Below, one piece after another: positions 1-7,218 of a DNA stretch of 9,743 nucleotides; positions within the stretch are counted from its first letter, which is position 1; each line of letters opens with the position of its first letter. The notes beneath the pieces were generated by a model. That model did no database searches. It worked only from the letters and a program-made list of their open reading frames with translations, and was not told the origin of the DNA. Position numbers and translations under genes: made by a program. Source of the stretch: Sneathiella sp. Lineage in GTDB: Bacteria > Pseudomonadota > Alphaproteobacteria > Sneathiellales > Sneathiellaceae. The stretch is taken from contig NVRR01000100.1 in the NCBI GenBank assembly GCA_002732675.1, positions 1 through 9,743 on the forward strand. Reading direction: 5' to 3'.

Positions 1-188
1 GCGGCACGGTAGGCGAAAGTCGCCTTACCCGCCCCCGTCGCGCCGGTGATCAGCCAGGCATGGTGGAAACGGCCACTGTTGTAATTCTCCAGAAAGGCAT
101 TTTCCGCGTGGGATTGCCCGACCAGCTCTTCGGTTTCCTTTGGATGGGGATAATTCTCCAGTTTGTCGGCGACGGGCAGATCGCTCAC
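1..188 (-). CDS. holB: DNA polymerase III delta' subunit, 5' part (cut by window edge)
   Basis: The first 62 codons of the clamp-loader subunit delta', which with tau/gamma and delta loads the beta clamp during replication. The start is a GTG at 188-186 that overlaps the tmk stop (GTGA, 4 nt), so the two genes are probably translationally coupled. Visible features are an HPKET motif (residues 15-19), a LVGQ segment (22-25), FHHAWLITG (41-49) and a P-loop-like GATGAGKAT (49-57). The 'HAWLITGxxGxGKAT' stretch is characteristic of alphaproteobacterial HolB. Lys55 is followed by Ala rather than Ser/Thr; delta' subunits are known as non-ATPase clamp-loader members, so this is not alarming. The rest of the gene lies beyond base 1, so its full length and zinc-binding region cannot be judged. 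It is the last gene seen of the minus-strand operon. Confidence 0.9.
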   Translation of the reverse strand, partial: MSDLPVADKLENYPHPKETEELVGQSHAENAFLENYNSGRFHHAWLITGATGAGKATFAYRA

Positions 189-829
189 GACAGAAACCGG
201 TTCTGAATTTCAGCGCGCAAATCGCGTTGTATGTCCTCAACCGACCTTGTCGCATCAATAACGACACAGCGGTCAGCGTTCTTCCGGGCGATATCCAGAA
301 ACCCCTCCCGAAGGCGTTGATGAAACGCCAGTTCCATTTTTTCAAAACGATCTTCGTTATGGAGACGGCCCTCAGTGCGCCTCAAACCTTCTTCTGCGGG
401 TAAATCGAAGATAAAGGTCAGTTCCGGGGCGAAATCAGCCACCGTAAAGTCATGCACCTTTTGCACCGCTTCGATCCCAAGCTGATTTCCATAGCCTTGA
501 TACGCCATTGTGGAATCCGCGAACCGGTCCGATATAACCCATGTGCCCGCCGCAAGCGCGGGCCAGACTGTCAAACGAAGATGATTTCGCCGCGCTGCAT
601 AGAAAAGCAAAGTCTCGCCAATAGCGTCCCATCGATCCGGATCGCCCGTGAGCAACAACTCCCGGATATCATCCGCACCCGGGGCACCGCCCGGTTCCCG
701 TGTCGCCACCACCGCAATCGCTTGCGACGTCAGAAAATCGCTGAGTAATTTGGCTTGCGTCGATTTACCGCTGCCATCCCCTCCTTCCAGAGTGATGAAC
801 TTCCCGCTATGAGGCTGGACTTTCGGCAT
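185..829 (-). CDS. tmk: Thymidylate (dTMP) kinase
   Basis: A cytoplasmic enzyme of 214 aa, the usual length, that phosphorylates dTMP to dTDP with ATP, the committed step of dTTP supply. The P-loop is GGDGSGKST (residues 16-24). TREPGG (43-48) is the dTMP-binding loop of the family, ISDRF (99-103) contains the conserved Asp-Arg pair, and MAYQGYG (108-114) follows. The LID region around 150-162 contains RRTEGRLHNEDRFE, and the C-terminal VVIDATRSVEDI is typical. The ATG at 829 lies 14 nt after the upstream carboxypeptidase stop with only a weak Shine-Dalgarno, which suggests translational coupling. The stop overlaps the holB GTG start. The tmk-holB pairing is common in bacteria and joins nucleotide supply to the replisome. 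Confidence 0.97.
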   Translation of the reverse strand: MPKVQPHSGKFITLEGGDGSGKSTQAKLLSDFLTSQAIAVVATREPGGAPGADDIRELLLTGDPDRWDAIGETLLFYAARRNHLRLTVWPALAAGTWVISDRFADSTMAYQGYGNQLGIEAVQKVHDFTVADFAPELTFIFDLPAEEGLRRTEGRLHNEDRFEKMELAFHQRLREGFLDIARKNADRCVVIDATRSVEDIQRDLRAEIQNRFLS

Positions 830-843
830 AAATTTCGTCGCGC

Positions 844-1995
844 TTACTGCGAAGACGGGCCGAAGATAAGATACTCCACGGCCGATGTCAGGCGGCCAAC
901 CATGCCGGGACGCGCAATATCTTTCGTTGCCACCAGCGGCACCGTCACCGCCGCTGCATCAGGTGTTTCAACAACAAGCTGCGCGACCGGCGTCCCCTTC
1001 AGTATGGGGGCCGGGATTGGGGCATCATAGACGACTTTGACAATCATGGATTTGCGCGCCTGCCGGGACAATGTAATCACGACATCTTCCTCAACGGTCA
1101 ACGGAACCGTGTCCTCACTACCAAGCCAGACCCGCGCATTGTCGACCACGTCGCCGGGATTGAACAACGCGTAATTGCCAAATTCCCGAAAACCCCATTC
1201 CAGCAGGCGTTCCGCTTCCCGGCCCCGCTCTTTTACACTGGTAAGGCCATTGACAACCACGATCAGCCGACGACCATTCCGCTCTGCCGAGCCAACAAGG
1301 CCGTAGCCAGACTCTTCCGTATGGCCTGTTTTCAGACCATCCGAGCCATTTTTCTTATAAAGAAGCGGGTTTCTATTTCCCTGCTTGATATCGCTATAGG
1401 TAAATTCCCTCTCATTGAAAATACTGTAATATTCAGGGAAAGTTTCGATGATGTATCTGGCCAGTTGGGCCAGTTCCCGCGCCGTCATGCGATGTTCTGG
1501 ATCGGGCCAGCCCGTTGCATTTTTGAAGGTGCTTTGTTCAAGGCCAAGCTCGCGCGCCCGATCTGTCATGGCGACGGCAAAGGCTTCTTCTGATCCGGAA
1601 AGGCCTTCGGCAACAACGATACAGGCATCATTACCGGACTGCACAATAATACCGCGTAAGAGATCACCGACAGCAACGCGCGTATCAACCCTGACGAACA
1701 TTTTAGAGCCGCCTTTTTTCCAGGCTTTCTCGCTAACCGGCAAAGTATCTTCAAGCTTCAAGGATCCGTCCTTTAACCGCTCAAACACCATGGTAACCGT
1801 CATCAGCTTGCTCATGGACGCCGGGGCCATCAGCTCATCGGCATTTTTCTCCATCAAGATGGCGCCCGTGTTCATATCCATCAAGATGGCTTCACGTGCT
1901 GGCGTGTCAATTGCCTGCGCCAAGGGGACCGCGACAGCGAGACAGAAAATTATCCAGGAAAACAACTGTCCGATTTTCAAGGCTTGCGTCCACAT
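844..1995 (-). CDS. D-alanyl-D-alanine carboxypeptidase (PBP5/DacC family)
   Basis: A low-molecular-weight penicillin-binding protein (peptidase S11) that removes the terminal D-Ala of peptidoglycan pentapeptides in the periplasm. All three active-site motifs are present: SMSK (S60-K63), SGN (S120-N122) and KTG (222-224). The ATG at 1995 gives 383 aa with a signal peptide of about 28 residues (hydrophobic segment from about residue 13, ending PLAQA before IDTP). A GGGAA 8 nt upstream supports this start. The open frame continues upstream to an ATG at 2130, but that would overlap rlpA and bury the signal peptide; an ATG at 2022 remains possible. A PBP5 C-terminal beta domain spans about 275-367. 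The final 18 residues (VEYLIFG and neighbours) could be the short amphipathic membrane anchor of this family. The gene lies between rlpA and tmk in the operon. Whether it is the DacA, DacC or DacF counterpart cannot be told from sequence alone. Confidence 0.95.
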   Translation of the reverse strand: MWTQALKIGQLFSWIIFCLAVAVPLAQAIDTPAREAILMDMNTGAILMEKNADELMAPASMSKLMTVTMVFERLKDGSLKLEDTLPVSEKAWKKGGSKMFVRVDTRVAVGDLLRGIIVQSGNDACIVVAEGLSGSEEAFAVAMTDRARELGLEQSTFKNATGWPDPEHRMTARELAQLARYIIETFPEYYSIFNEREFTYSDIKQGNRNPLLYKKNGSDGLKTGHTEESGYGLVGSAERNGRRLIVVVNGLTSVKERGREAERLLEWGFREFGNYALFNPGDVVDNARVWLGSEDTVPLTVEEDVVITLSRQARKSMIVKVVYDAPIPAPILKGTPVAQLVVETPDAAAVTVPLVATKDIARPGMVGRLTSAVEYLIFGPSSQ

Positions 1996-2036
1996 AGTCC
2001 CGTTTCCCGTCTTTTCTCTCATGATTTGCCGTATCA

Positions 2037-2057
2037 CCAAATGCGACCGCATTTTGG
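2037..2057 (-). repeat. Imperfect inverted repeat in the rlpA-dac gap
   Basis: On the minus strand CCAAA(A)TGCG and CGCATTTGG flank a 2-nt centre, with one unpaired A. In RNA this would be about 8 bp closed by a GGUC loop. It lies 35 nt past the rlpA stop and about 40 nt before the dac start. No U-tract follows, so it is not an ordinary terminator. It could be an mRNA stability or processing element or an operator for an internal promoter. Symmetry is seen directly; function is unknown. Confidence 0.5.
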
Positions 2058-2092
2058 TCAGCACAGGCGATATGAGTTTCGCAAAGGGATCG

Positions 2093-3094
2093 TCACTCAA
2101 CGATGATCCGCGCCTCCCTATGCCCCGCATTGATCAAATTTGCAAGCATTTCATCAGCTTGGACAATGCCGTTCACAGGGCCCATGCGCACCCGGTAAAA
2201 ATCCTGGCCGTTAACGAGCACCTGGCTAACTTTCGCCGGGCCAAGCGTCGACAAACGGGCGCTTAGTTTATTGGCATTATTAAAATCTGAAAACGCGCCC
2301 GCCTGAATAAAGATTTCGGTATCAACAACCGGGGATATTGCGATCCCTGATGTTCCAATAACGGCGCTTGACGCAAACTGTATCGGCCTGTCCGCCGCTG
2401 GAGCCGGTAATGGCTGGCTTGCCGGTAACGGTGCAGCGGCTACATTTGGCGGCGGCGCCAATGTTGCAGACGTTATGGACGTACTTGGCACAGCGGCGAC
2501 ATTATTCTGCTCATTCAAGGGCGTCTGCGGTTTGGCCACAATATTGCTATTGCCGTTGCCTTCGGAATCGACTACCTGAACCCGGACCTTGGCCGTTCCG
2601 TTCTGGATGACACCCAGAAGCTCGGCAGAGCGACGGGACAAATCAATAATACGCGAATGCGCAAATGGCCCCCGGTCATTGACCGTCACGATGACAGAGC
2701 GGCCATTTTCAAGATTGGTCACCCGCACATCCGTCGGCAGCGGCAAAGTCTTGTGAGCGGCCGTCAGTTTATGCATATCATAGACCGCCCCATTGGCCGT
2801 CCGCCGCCCGTGAAAAGGCTCCCCATACCAGGAGGCGATCCCCGTCTCATCATAGGATTTATCCACTGCCGGATAATACCAGATCCCGCCGATCTGATAG
2901 GGCTTGCCAATCTTGGCCTCGCCGCGATCGACATCTTTGTTGCTGACCGCCGCTGTTGTCGTTGACGGCGTTGGCGTCGACTGCGCCCTATACTTTTTTG
3001 CGCCGTAGCTGAGCAAATTCACTTCAGAACAGCCACCAAGGACCAGCACGGCAACAAGAGCCGTTGAAACGCCCAATTTTCGAGTAAACAACAT
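2093..3094 (-). CDS. rlpA: RlpA-family septal/lytic lipoprotein with C-terminal SPOR domain
   Basis: Lipoprotein of the RlpA family. Characterised members are peptidoglycan lytic transglycosylases acting on denuded glycan strands, recruited to septa by the SPOR domain. The ATG at 3094 (333 aa) gives a short basic n-region, a hydrophobic core and a lipobox LGGC with the acylated Cys at residue 22; a TTG at 3118 would add 8 residues. The RlpA double-psi beta-barrel spans about 83-174 (GIASWYG, FHGRRTANG, LTAAHKTLP, NDRGPF, IIDLSRRSAELLG). A Pro/Ala-rich linker covers about 175-259 and a SPOR domain about 260-333 (FIQAGAFSD...YRVRMGP). His114 and Asp140 of the active-site motifs are present. The residue after TANG, normally Glu, is Ala103 (codon 2786-2788). 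Lipid anchoring would place the protein in the outer membrane. It lies 44 nt downstream of mltB. Confidence 0.95.
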   Translation of the reverse strand: MLFTRKLGVSTALVAVLVLGGCSEVNLLSYGAKKYRAQSTPTPSTTTAAVSNKDVDRGEAKIGKPYQIGGIWYYPAVDKSYDETGIASWYGEPFHGRRTANGAVYDMHKLTAAHKTLPLPTDVRVTNLENGRSVIVTVNDRGPFAHSRIIDLSRRSAELLGVIQNGTAKVRVQVVDSEGNGNSNIVAKPQTPLNEQNNVAAVPSTSITSATLAPPPNVAAAPLPASQPLPAPAADRPIQFASSAVIGTSGIAISPVVDTEIFIQAGAFSDFNNANKLSARLSTLGPAKVSQVLVNGQDFYRVRMGPVNGIVQADEMLANLINAGHREARIIVE

Positions 3095-3138
3095 AATCCT
3101 AGTACGCACCCTTCTCAACTTTCGCCGATAATCGTAAT

Positions 3139-4125
3139 TTACCCGTCTCCGATCAGATCGGCAAGCTGTCCGACAGACATGGCAAAATATGTTGATCTAT
3201 TCCATTTCAGGATTGTTCGGTAATTGGTGTAAACCAGATAGGTCTGGCCATTTCCGCCTTTTGGCTGCACCAGCGATCCCGTCAATTGCCGCGTTGGTAA
3301 ATCTGTTCCGTTCATCCGGCGCACGCCAAGTGCCTGCCAGTCGCGCATGGGTTTGGCAATTTTCAGATCTATTAGCGAAAGGTCAAATGCGCTCGGCAGG
3401 ATAACCTCCCTGCCCCAGGCCTGATCCCCCTGCCAGCCAGATTTCGCCAGATAATTTGCGGCGGACGCAAACACGTCGGCTTTGGTTTGCCAGATATCGG
3501 TTTTACCGTCCCCATCATGATCAACAGCAAAATTCACGAAGCTAGAGGGCATGAATTGTGATTGTCCCATGGCTCCGGCCCAGGACCCTTTCATATCTGC
3601 GGCGGCGATATGGCGTTCTTCCAAAATCTGCAAGGCCAGGAAAAGTTCTTTCCGAAAATACGCCGCCCGTCGATCGTCATAGGCGAGCGTCGTCAGGGCA
3701 TCAATAACGCTAAAGCCGCCGGTAAACCGTCCGTAGCTGGTCTCCACTCCCCAAAGCGCCACAATAAAGCGAGGTTGAACGCCGTATTTATTTCCGACTT
3801 CGGTCAGAATTTCACGGTTTTCCCGCAGCAGTGCTTTTCCTTTGTCGACGAGCACTTTCGGCAGGCGCTTTTCCATATATTGCTGAAAAGTCTGAGTTGT
3901 CTCGGGCTGTTTCCGGTCGAGGGCCACGATGCGTTCAATCAATTTAACATCGACAAACGCCGCATCAATGATCGGCTGGCTAATCCCTTTCGTCAGGGCT
4001 TCGGCCTTAACGTTGGCCAACCAGACGTCAAAATTTTCTTTTGCGGCAAATCCAGGGGACGCAATCGCCGTCAAAAGGCTGCCGAGCAGGATACAAAATG
4101 CTAAACGCGCAAATTTCTTTGCCAT
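3139..4125 (-). CDS. mltB: Lytic murein transglycosylase, MltB type (GH103)
   Basis: Periplasmic enzyme that cleaves the MurNAc-GlcNAc bond of peptidoglycan with formation of 1,6-anhydroMurNAc. It is 328 aa, with a Sec signal peptide (residues 1 to about 27, AIASPGFA/A). No Cys follows the cleavage site, so it is soluble rather than a lipoprotein. The catalytic Glu is E128 in WGVETSYG. GSWAGAMGQSQFMPSSF (180-196) is the family signature. DHDGDGKTD (202-210) is an EF-hand-like loop of the kind that binds a metal ion in MltB. WNRSTYFAMSVGQLAD near the C-terminus also matches the family. The ATG at 4125 is preceded by GGAG at a 5-nt spacing. It is the first gene of the minus-strand wall operon. 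Its pairing with rlpA and a carboxypeptidase suggests co-ordinated trimming of glycans and peptides. Confidence 0.96.
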   Translation of the reverse strand: MAKKFARLAFCILLGSLLTAIASPGFAAKENFDVWLANVKAEALTKGISQPIIDAAFVDVKLIERIVALDRKQPETTQTFQQYMEKRLPKVLVDKGKALLRENREILTEVGNKYGVQPRFIVALWGVETSYGRFTGGFSVIDALTTLAYDDRRAAYFRKELFLALQILEERHIAAADMKGSWAGAMGQSQFMPSSFVNFAVDHDGDGKTDIWQTKADVFASAANYLAKSGWQGDQAWGREVILPSAFDLSLIDLKIAKPMRDWQALGVRRMNGTDLPTRQLTGSLVQPKGGNGQTYLVYTNYRTILKWNRSTYFAMSVGQLADLIGDG

Positions 4126-4192
4126 GGGAACTCCGTTTACTAATCACGCAATTCTGCCACATCCATAAGGGTTTCGCAACGATTTCAACACA

Positions 4193-4221
4193 AAAATAAC
4201 CATAGACCCATGGGCTGGCAA
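4193..4221 (-). promoter_or_regulatory. Candidate sigma70-type promoter of the mltB-rlpA-dac-tmk-holB operon
   Basis: Reading the minus strand, a -35 of TTGCCA (4221-4216) and a -10 of TATTTT (4198-4193) are separated by exactly 17 nt. The predicted start near 4186 leaves a leader of about 60 nt before the mltB ATG. It is the best match in the mltB-tRNA gap on this strand, but it was found by eye. Confidence 0.35.
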
Positions 4222-4246
4222 AATCCGGTGAATACGGTCAAATATA

Positions 4247-4275
4247 TTGACAGTCCCCCGAGAGGACTTTAAACG
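4247..4275 (+). promoter_or_regulatory. Possible promoter of tRNA-Ser
   Basis: A perfect -35 TTGACA (4247-4252) is followed after 17 nt by a poor -10 TAAACG (4270-4275). It would start transcription about 70 nt before the tRNA. The -35 is convincing; the -10 is not. Confidence 0.35.
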
Positions 4276-4348
4276 ATCATCACCGTTCAGAATATTTGCT
4301 GATCAACAAGAAGGTGGAGCCGCGTCATCGGGCCCCTCACTTCACTGC

Positions 4349-4438
4349 GGAGGGTTGGCAGAGCGGTTGAATGCACTGGTCTTGAAAACCAGCAAGGGTG
4401 CAAGCCCTTCCGGGGTTCGAATCCCCGACCCTCCGCCA
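4349..4438 (+). tRNA. tRNA-Ser (anticodon UGA), CCA encoded
   Basis: The acceptor strands GGAGGGT (4349-4355) and ACCCTCC (4428-4434) pair fully and are followed by G and an encoded CCA (4436-4438). The anticodon stem CTGGT/ACCAG encloses the loop CTTGAAA with anticodon TGA at 4383-4385, reading UCA. A long variable arm (AAGGGTGCAAGCCCTT region) marks it as a class II serine tRNA. The T arm is CGGGG/TTCGAAT/CCCCG. Its 3' end has apparently served as an integration site: the last 22 nt recur in degraded form at 7867-7885. Confidence 0.97.
4417..4438 (+). repeat. attL-like site: tRNA-Ser 3' end (T-arm to CCA)
   Basis: The 22 nt from TCGAA in the T loop to the encoded CCA match 7867-7885 in the same orientation. 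Both copies share TCGAA, then CCGA, then CCTCCGCCA; the left copy has an extra TCC and a C where the right has T. tRNA 3' ends are classic targets of tyrosine recombinases. Confidence 0.65.
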
Positions 4439-4525
4439 CTTTCGCATCAGGACGGACGATTATTCCCCTTAACCTGTTGTTATTTATATCAAAGATGGTT
4501 ATCGCTTAAAATCCCGAATACGCCT

Positions 4526-4537
4526 AAAACGCGGCGG
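4526..4537 (+). repeat. 12-nt direct repeat AAAACGCGGCGG, left copy
   Basis: Identical to 7853-7864 near the right end. The left copy lies just before the CTGGTACAGA pair; the right copy lies just before the attR-like site. It may belong to the recombination region of the element. Confidence 0.5.
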
Positions 4538-4545
4538 GAGGGCCT

Positions 4546-4568
4546 CTGGTACAGAAAACTGGTACAGA
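4546..4568 (+). repeat. Paired direct repeats CTGGTACAGA, possible integrase arm-type sites (left)
   Basis: CTGGTACAGA occurs at 4546-4555 and again at 4559-4568, a 13-nt period. The second copy runs into the AGAGAAGG ribosome-binding site of the integrase remnant. A degenerate pair with the same 13-nt period is at 7774-7796, next to the other end. Tandem direct repeats on both sides of a core are what arm-type binding sites of tyrosine recombinases look like; that role is inferred. Confidence 0.55.
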
Positions 4569-4580
4569 GAAGGTCCTTTT

Positions 4581-4673
4581 ATGGGCGAATATCGACTGGA
4601 TCATCTCGTGAAACGTGGACATCAGTTCTATTTTCGTAGGGCTACACTGACAGATCCGTTAACTATAATTTAA
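4581..4673 (+). pseudogene. Tyrosine-type site-specific integrase, N-terminal remnant (30 codons)
   Basis: ATG at 4581 with a good AGAGAAGG (4566-4573) 7 nt upstream, reading 30 codons to TAA at 4671. The peptide includes LDHLVKRGHQFYFRRA, which resembles the short N-terminal beta segment (DUF6538-like, 'L..R.G.YYFRR..P..') that opens many alphaproteobacterial phage-type integrases. Everything after about residue 22, including the core-binding domain and the catalytic R-H-R-Y residues, is missing, and no further fragment was seen in the window. The position (about 140 nt from a tRNA 3' end, reading inward) is where an island integrase belongs. The sequence after the break is AT-rich and may supply promoter elements for the next gene. 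Confidence 0.6.
4641..4669 (+). promoter_or_regulatory. Candidate promoter of the chemoreceptor gene
   Basis: A perfect -10 TATAAT (4664-4669) lies about 59 nt before the mcp start. The best -35 at 17-nt spacing is GCTACA (4641-4646), which matches only three positions. It overlaps the end of the integrase remnant. A second -10-like TATACT is at 4686-4691. Confidence 0.35.
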
Positions 4674-4727
4674 GTTGATCTATCTTATACTACACACCAA
4701 ATGAGCAAGTATAAATGGAGCAGCGAC

Positions 4728-6920
4728 ATGAGATTCAACATTACACGCATTTCAGACTTAAAGGTCGGAGGCCGTTTAAACGCGGGTTTTTCAGTAATAG
4801 TTTTAATTCTCATCATTGCTGTCAGTACAACGATCGTCGGCATTAGTTTGATACGGTCAAATGTTGAACGCATTGTAGAGCTTCGTATCCCAACAGCTGA
4901 AAGCAGCCAATCATTGGTCAGTAATATGCATGCGTCTCTCGCGTCGCTACGTGGATGGATTATTACCGGAAATGAGGGATTCAAAAAAGAACGCAGCGCC
5001 ACTTGGAGTAACATTAATACAACCCTCGCCCACCTTAACAAATTATCGCAAAGCTGGACAAATCCCGCAAATGTTGAACGTTTGGACGGACTGGAGGGGG
5101 TAATTGAAGAATTTCGCGTCGCACAGCAACGAGTTGAAGATATTGCCAATAGCCCGGACCAATTTCCAGCAACAGTTATCTTGGTTCAGCAAGCAGCCCC
5201 CCAAGCCGAAATAATTATTTCAGAAATTACCAATATTATTGACGAAGAAAAGAAGCTGGAGGCCACACCTGCTCGTAAAGCTCTCCTGGCAAACTTAGCT
5301 GACTTCAGAGGAAGCATGGGCTTAGCACTAGCAAATATTCGCGCTTTTCTTTTGACCGGCAACAAGAAATTTGAAGATACCTTCAATAAATACTGGGCAA
5401 TCAACACAGATCGCTTTGCCAGGCTCAACGAAAGTCGTTCACTTTTAAATACCGCACAAAAAGCAAGCTTCGATAAGTTAGGTAAAGCACGCGGTGGATT
5501 CAAAGGCCTGCCGCAGCAAATGTTCGATATTCGCAAATCAAATATGGCCAACATGGCAAATTATCTTTTGACGACGGAAGCTGCTCCGCGTGCTGGGGAA
5601 ATCCTGACCGCGCTGGAGGGTGAAATACAGGCCGATGGTTCGCGTGCCGGCGGCATGGTTACCAACCAGAAAAAGCTATTAAAAAATGAAAATGAATCGA
5701 CTATCGTTTTATTCGATAACCTTGTTAGTATGGAAGTTATTCTAGTTTTGATCGGTTTGGCAGCTTCAATCACAACCGCAATTCTAACGGCTCGAAGTAT
5801 CGTTCGTCCGATATCCGCAATGACCAACGCTATGGGCATGCTTGCTGATGGAAACACTGAACTTGATGTCCCCGGCCTTGATCGCAAGGATGAATTGGCT
5901 GACATGGCGGCGGCTATGCAAGTCTTCAAAGATAACAAAATTGAAGGCGATAAGATGGCCATTGAGCAGGAAAAAATGCGCCGCGAAGCAGAAGAAACGG
6001 AACAATTGAGAAGAGATGAAGAGCAAGCACAGCAAAACCAAAAAGCTGCACGTAGCGCCGAGGCTCAGAAACGCACAGATGAAGTTACGACGCTCACCAG
6101 TAATTTTGATACAGAAGTTGGCTCTATTCTGGCCGAATTGATAGCTTCCGCGACAAGTATGGAAACAGTTGCGACGGGTATGTCTGGAAGTGCTGAAGAT
6201 GCATCACGTCAAACCAATATAATCGCATCTGCGTCGGAGCAGGCTGCGGCTAATGTTCAGACCGTGGCAGCGGCAACAGAGGAACTTAGCAATTCCGTTG
6301 CCGAGATCACTCAACAGGTCACTAAATCCGCTGCAGTTGCCGCCTCTGCCGTTGAAGAAGCTGAGCAGACAAATGAGAAAATTACGACCATGGATCAATC
6401 CGCACAAAAGATCTCCGAGGTCGTCAGTTTGATCAATGATATTGCAGCACAGACTAATCTGCTGGCGCTGAACGCGACAATTGAAGCTGCGCGCGCCGGT
6501 GAAGCTGGTAAAGGATTTGCCGTAGTTGCAACGGAAGTGAAAAACCTGGCAACTCAGACAGCCCGGGCAACGGAAGAAATCGGCACGCAAATCGTTGCGA
6601 TGCAAGCCCAAACATCTGATGCGGTATCTACTGTCCAGAACTTCACAACTACCATTGGCACCATAAGTGAAATATCAACTAGTATTTCCAGTGCCGTTGA
6701 AGAACAAGGCGCCGCGACCAACGAAATCAGCCGTAATATCCAAGAAGCCAGTACTGGTAACCAGGACGTCACAAATAGCATTGGCGATGTCGCCAAAACT
6801 ATAACGGAAACGTCTTTGGCTTCATCGAAAGTTCTGGAATCTTCGCAACAGATGAACAGACAAGCTCAAAGCCTTAATGAGATTGTGGATAAATTCCTGG
6901 AGAATATTCGCGCCGCCTAA
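4728..6920 (+). CDS. Methyl-accepting chemotaxis protein with long periplasmic helical sensor
   Basis: Transmembrane chemoreceptor (730 aa) that would signal through CheW/CheA. The ATG at 4728 is chosen because GGAG lies 7 nt upstream; an ATG at 4701 (+9 residues) has no visible ribosome-binding site. TM1 is about residues 21-42, a periplasmic region of about 290 aa follows, TM2 is about 336-357, HAMP about 358-404, a charged coiled-coil linker about 409-446, and the MA signalling domain about 451-726. The hairpin tip shows [20 protein letters not shown], the invariant CheA/CheW-contact region, followed by [18 protein letters not shown]. The sensor is helical and contains an internal duplication: [14 protein letters not shown] (72-85) resembles [14 protein letters not shown] (202-215), each followed by W and then A-x-LN. 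This suits a two-module helical (HBM-like or tandem 4HB) ligand domain; the ligand is unknown. There is no C-terminal CheR-docking pentapeptide. Codon use is more AT-rich than in mltB or tmk, and the gene sits inside the tRNA-linked element. Confidence 0.95.
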   Translation: MRFNITRISDLKVGGRLNAGFSVIVLILIIAVSTTIVGISLIRSNVERIVELRIPTAESSQSLVSNMHASLASLRGWIITGNEGFKKERSATWSNINTTLAHLNKLSQSWTNPANVERLDGLEGVIEEFRVAQQRVEDIANSPDQFPATVILVQQAAPQAEIIISEITNIIDEEKKLEATPARKALLANLADFRGSMGLALANIRAFLLTGNKKFEDTFNKYWAINTDRFARLNESRSLLNTAQKASFDKLGKARGGFKGLPQQMFDIRKSNMANMANYLLTTEAAPRAGEILTALEGEIQADGSRAGGMVTNQKKLLKNENESTIVLFDNLVSMEVILVLIGLAASITTAILTARSIVRPISAMTNAMGMLADGNTELDVPGLDRKDELADMAAAMQVFKDNKIEGDKMAIEQEKMRREAEETEQLRRDEEQAQQNQKAARSAEAQKRTDEVTTLTSNFDTEVGSILAELIASATSMETVATGMSGSAEDASRQTNIIASASEQAAANVQTVAAATEELSNSVAEITQQVTKSAAVAASAVEEAEQTNEKITTMDQSAQKISEVVSLINDIAAQTNLLALNATIEAARAGEAGKGFAVVATEVKNLATQTARATEEIGTQIVAMQAQTSDAVSTVQNFTTTIGTISEISTSISSAVEEQGAATNEISRNIQEASTGNQDVTNSIGDVAKTITETSLASSKVLESSQQMNRQAQSLNEIVDKFLENIRAA

Positions 6921-6947
6921 AATTTTAAAAGAATGAAAGTGGCGAAC

Positions 6948-7020
6948 CTATTCAGAACTAAGGCATATAAACCGAGCTTTCGATCTATGGGTGGTGCCAT
7001 AAGCTTCGGGTTCTGAATAG
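6948..7020. repeat. Nested inverted repeat (73 nt) after the chemoreceptor gene
   Basis: CTATTCAGAAC (6948-6958) and GTTCTGAATAG (7010-7020) are perfect 11-nt inverted repeats. Between them CCGAGCT (from 6972) can pair with AGCTTCGG (7002-7009) with one bulge, and TATGG/CCATA (6986-6990/6997-7001) closes the 6-nt loop GTGGTG. A C-run, not a T-run, follows, so it does not look like an intrinsic terminator of mcp. It may be a structured RNA, a recombination site or the trace of a small element. Confidence 0.55.
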
Positions 7021-7218
7021 CCCCCCGGGATTTCTAGGCACCTCCTCTCCCACCCAGCCTGATCTAAGACTGGCACCCTGTGAGGAATATGGAAGAATAA
7101 ATACTGAAGTTGAGAGATTAAAAATGGTGATCTCGGCTGCAAAATCTGCGGCGCTACAAACATTAAGCGCGGCGCCCGGGGGAAATTCCTCTATGCTGAA
7201 GGAACTCAGATAGACGGA

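Noticed and set aside
1996..2130. Longer carboxypeptidase starting at 2130
   Set aside because: It would overlap rlpA and place 45 residues before a clear signal peptide; the start at 1995 fits better.
1448..2266. Plus-strand ORF of 272 codons opposite the carboxypeptidase and rlpA genes
   Set aside because: It runs antisense to two well-supported genes, with no domain or ribosome-binding site.
4701..4727. Chemoreceptor start at 4701
   Set aside because: No ribosome-binding site precedes it, whereas GGAG is well placed for the ATG at 4728.
6948..7163. Minus-strand ORF of 71 codons after the chemoreceptor gene
   Set aside because: It overlaps the nested inverted repeat, has no recognisable motif and no good ribosome-binding site.
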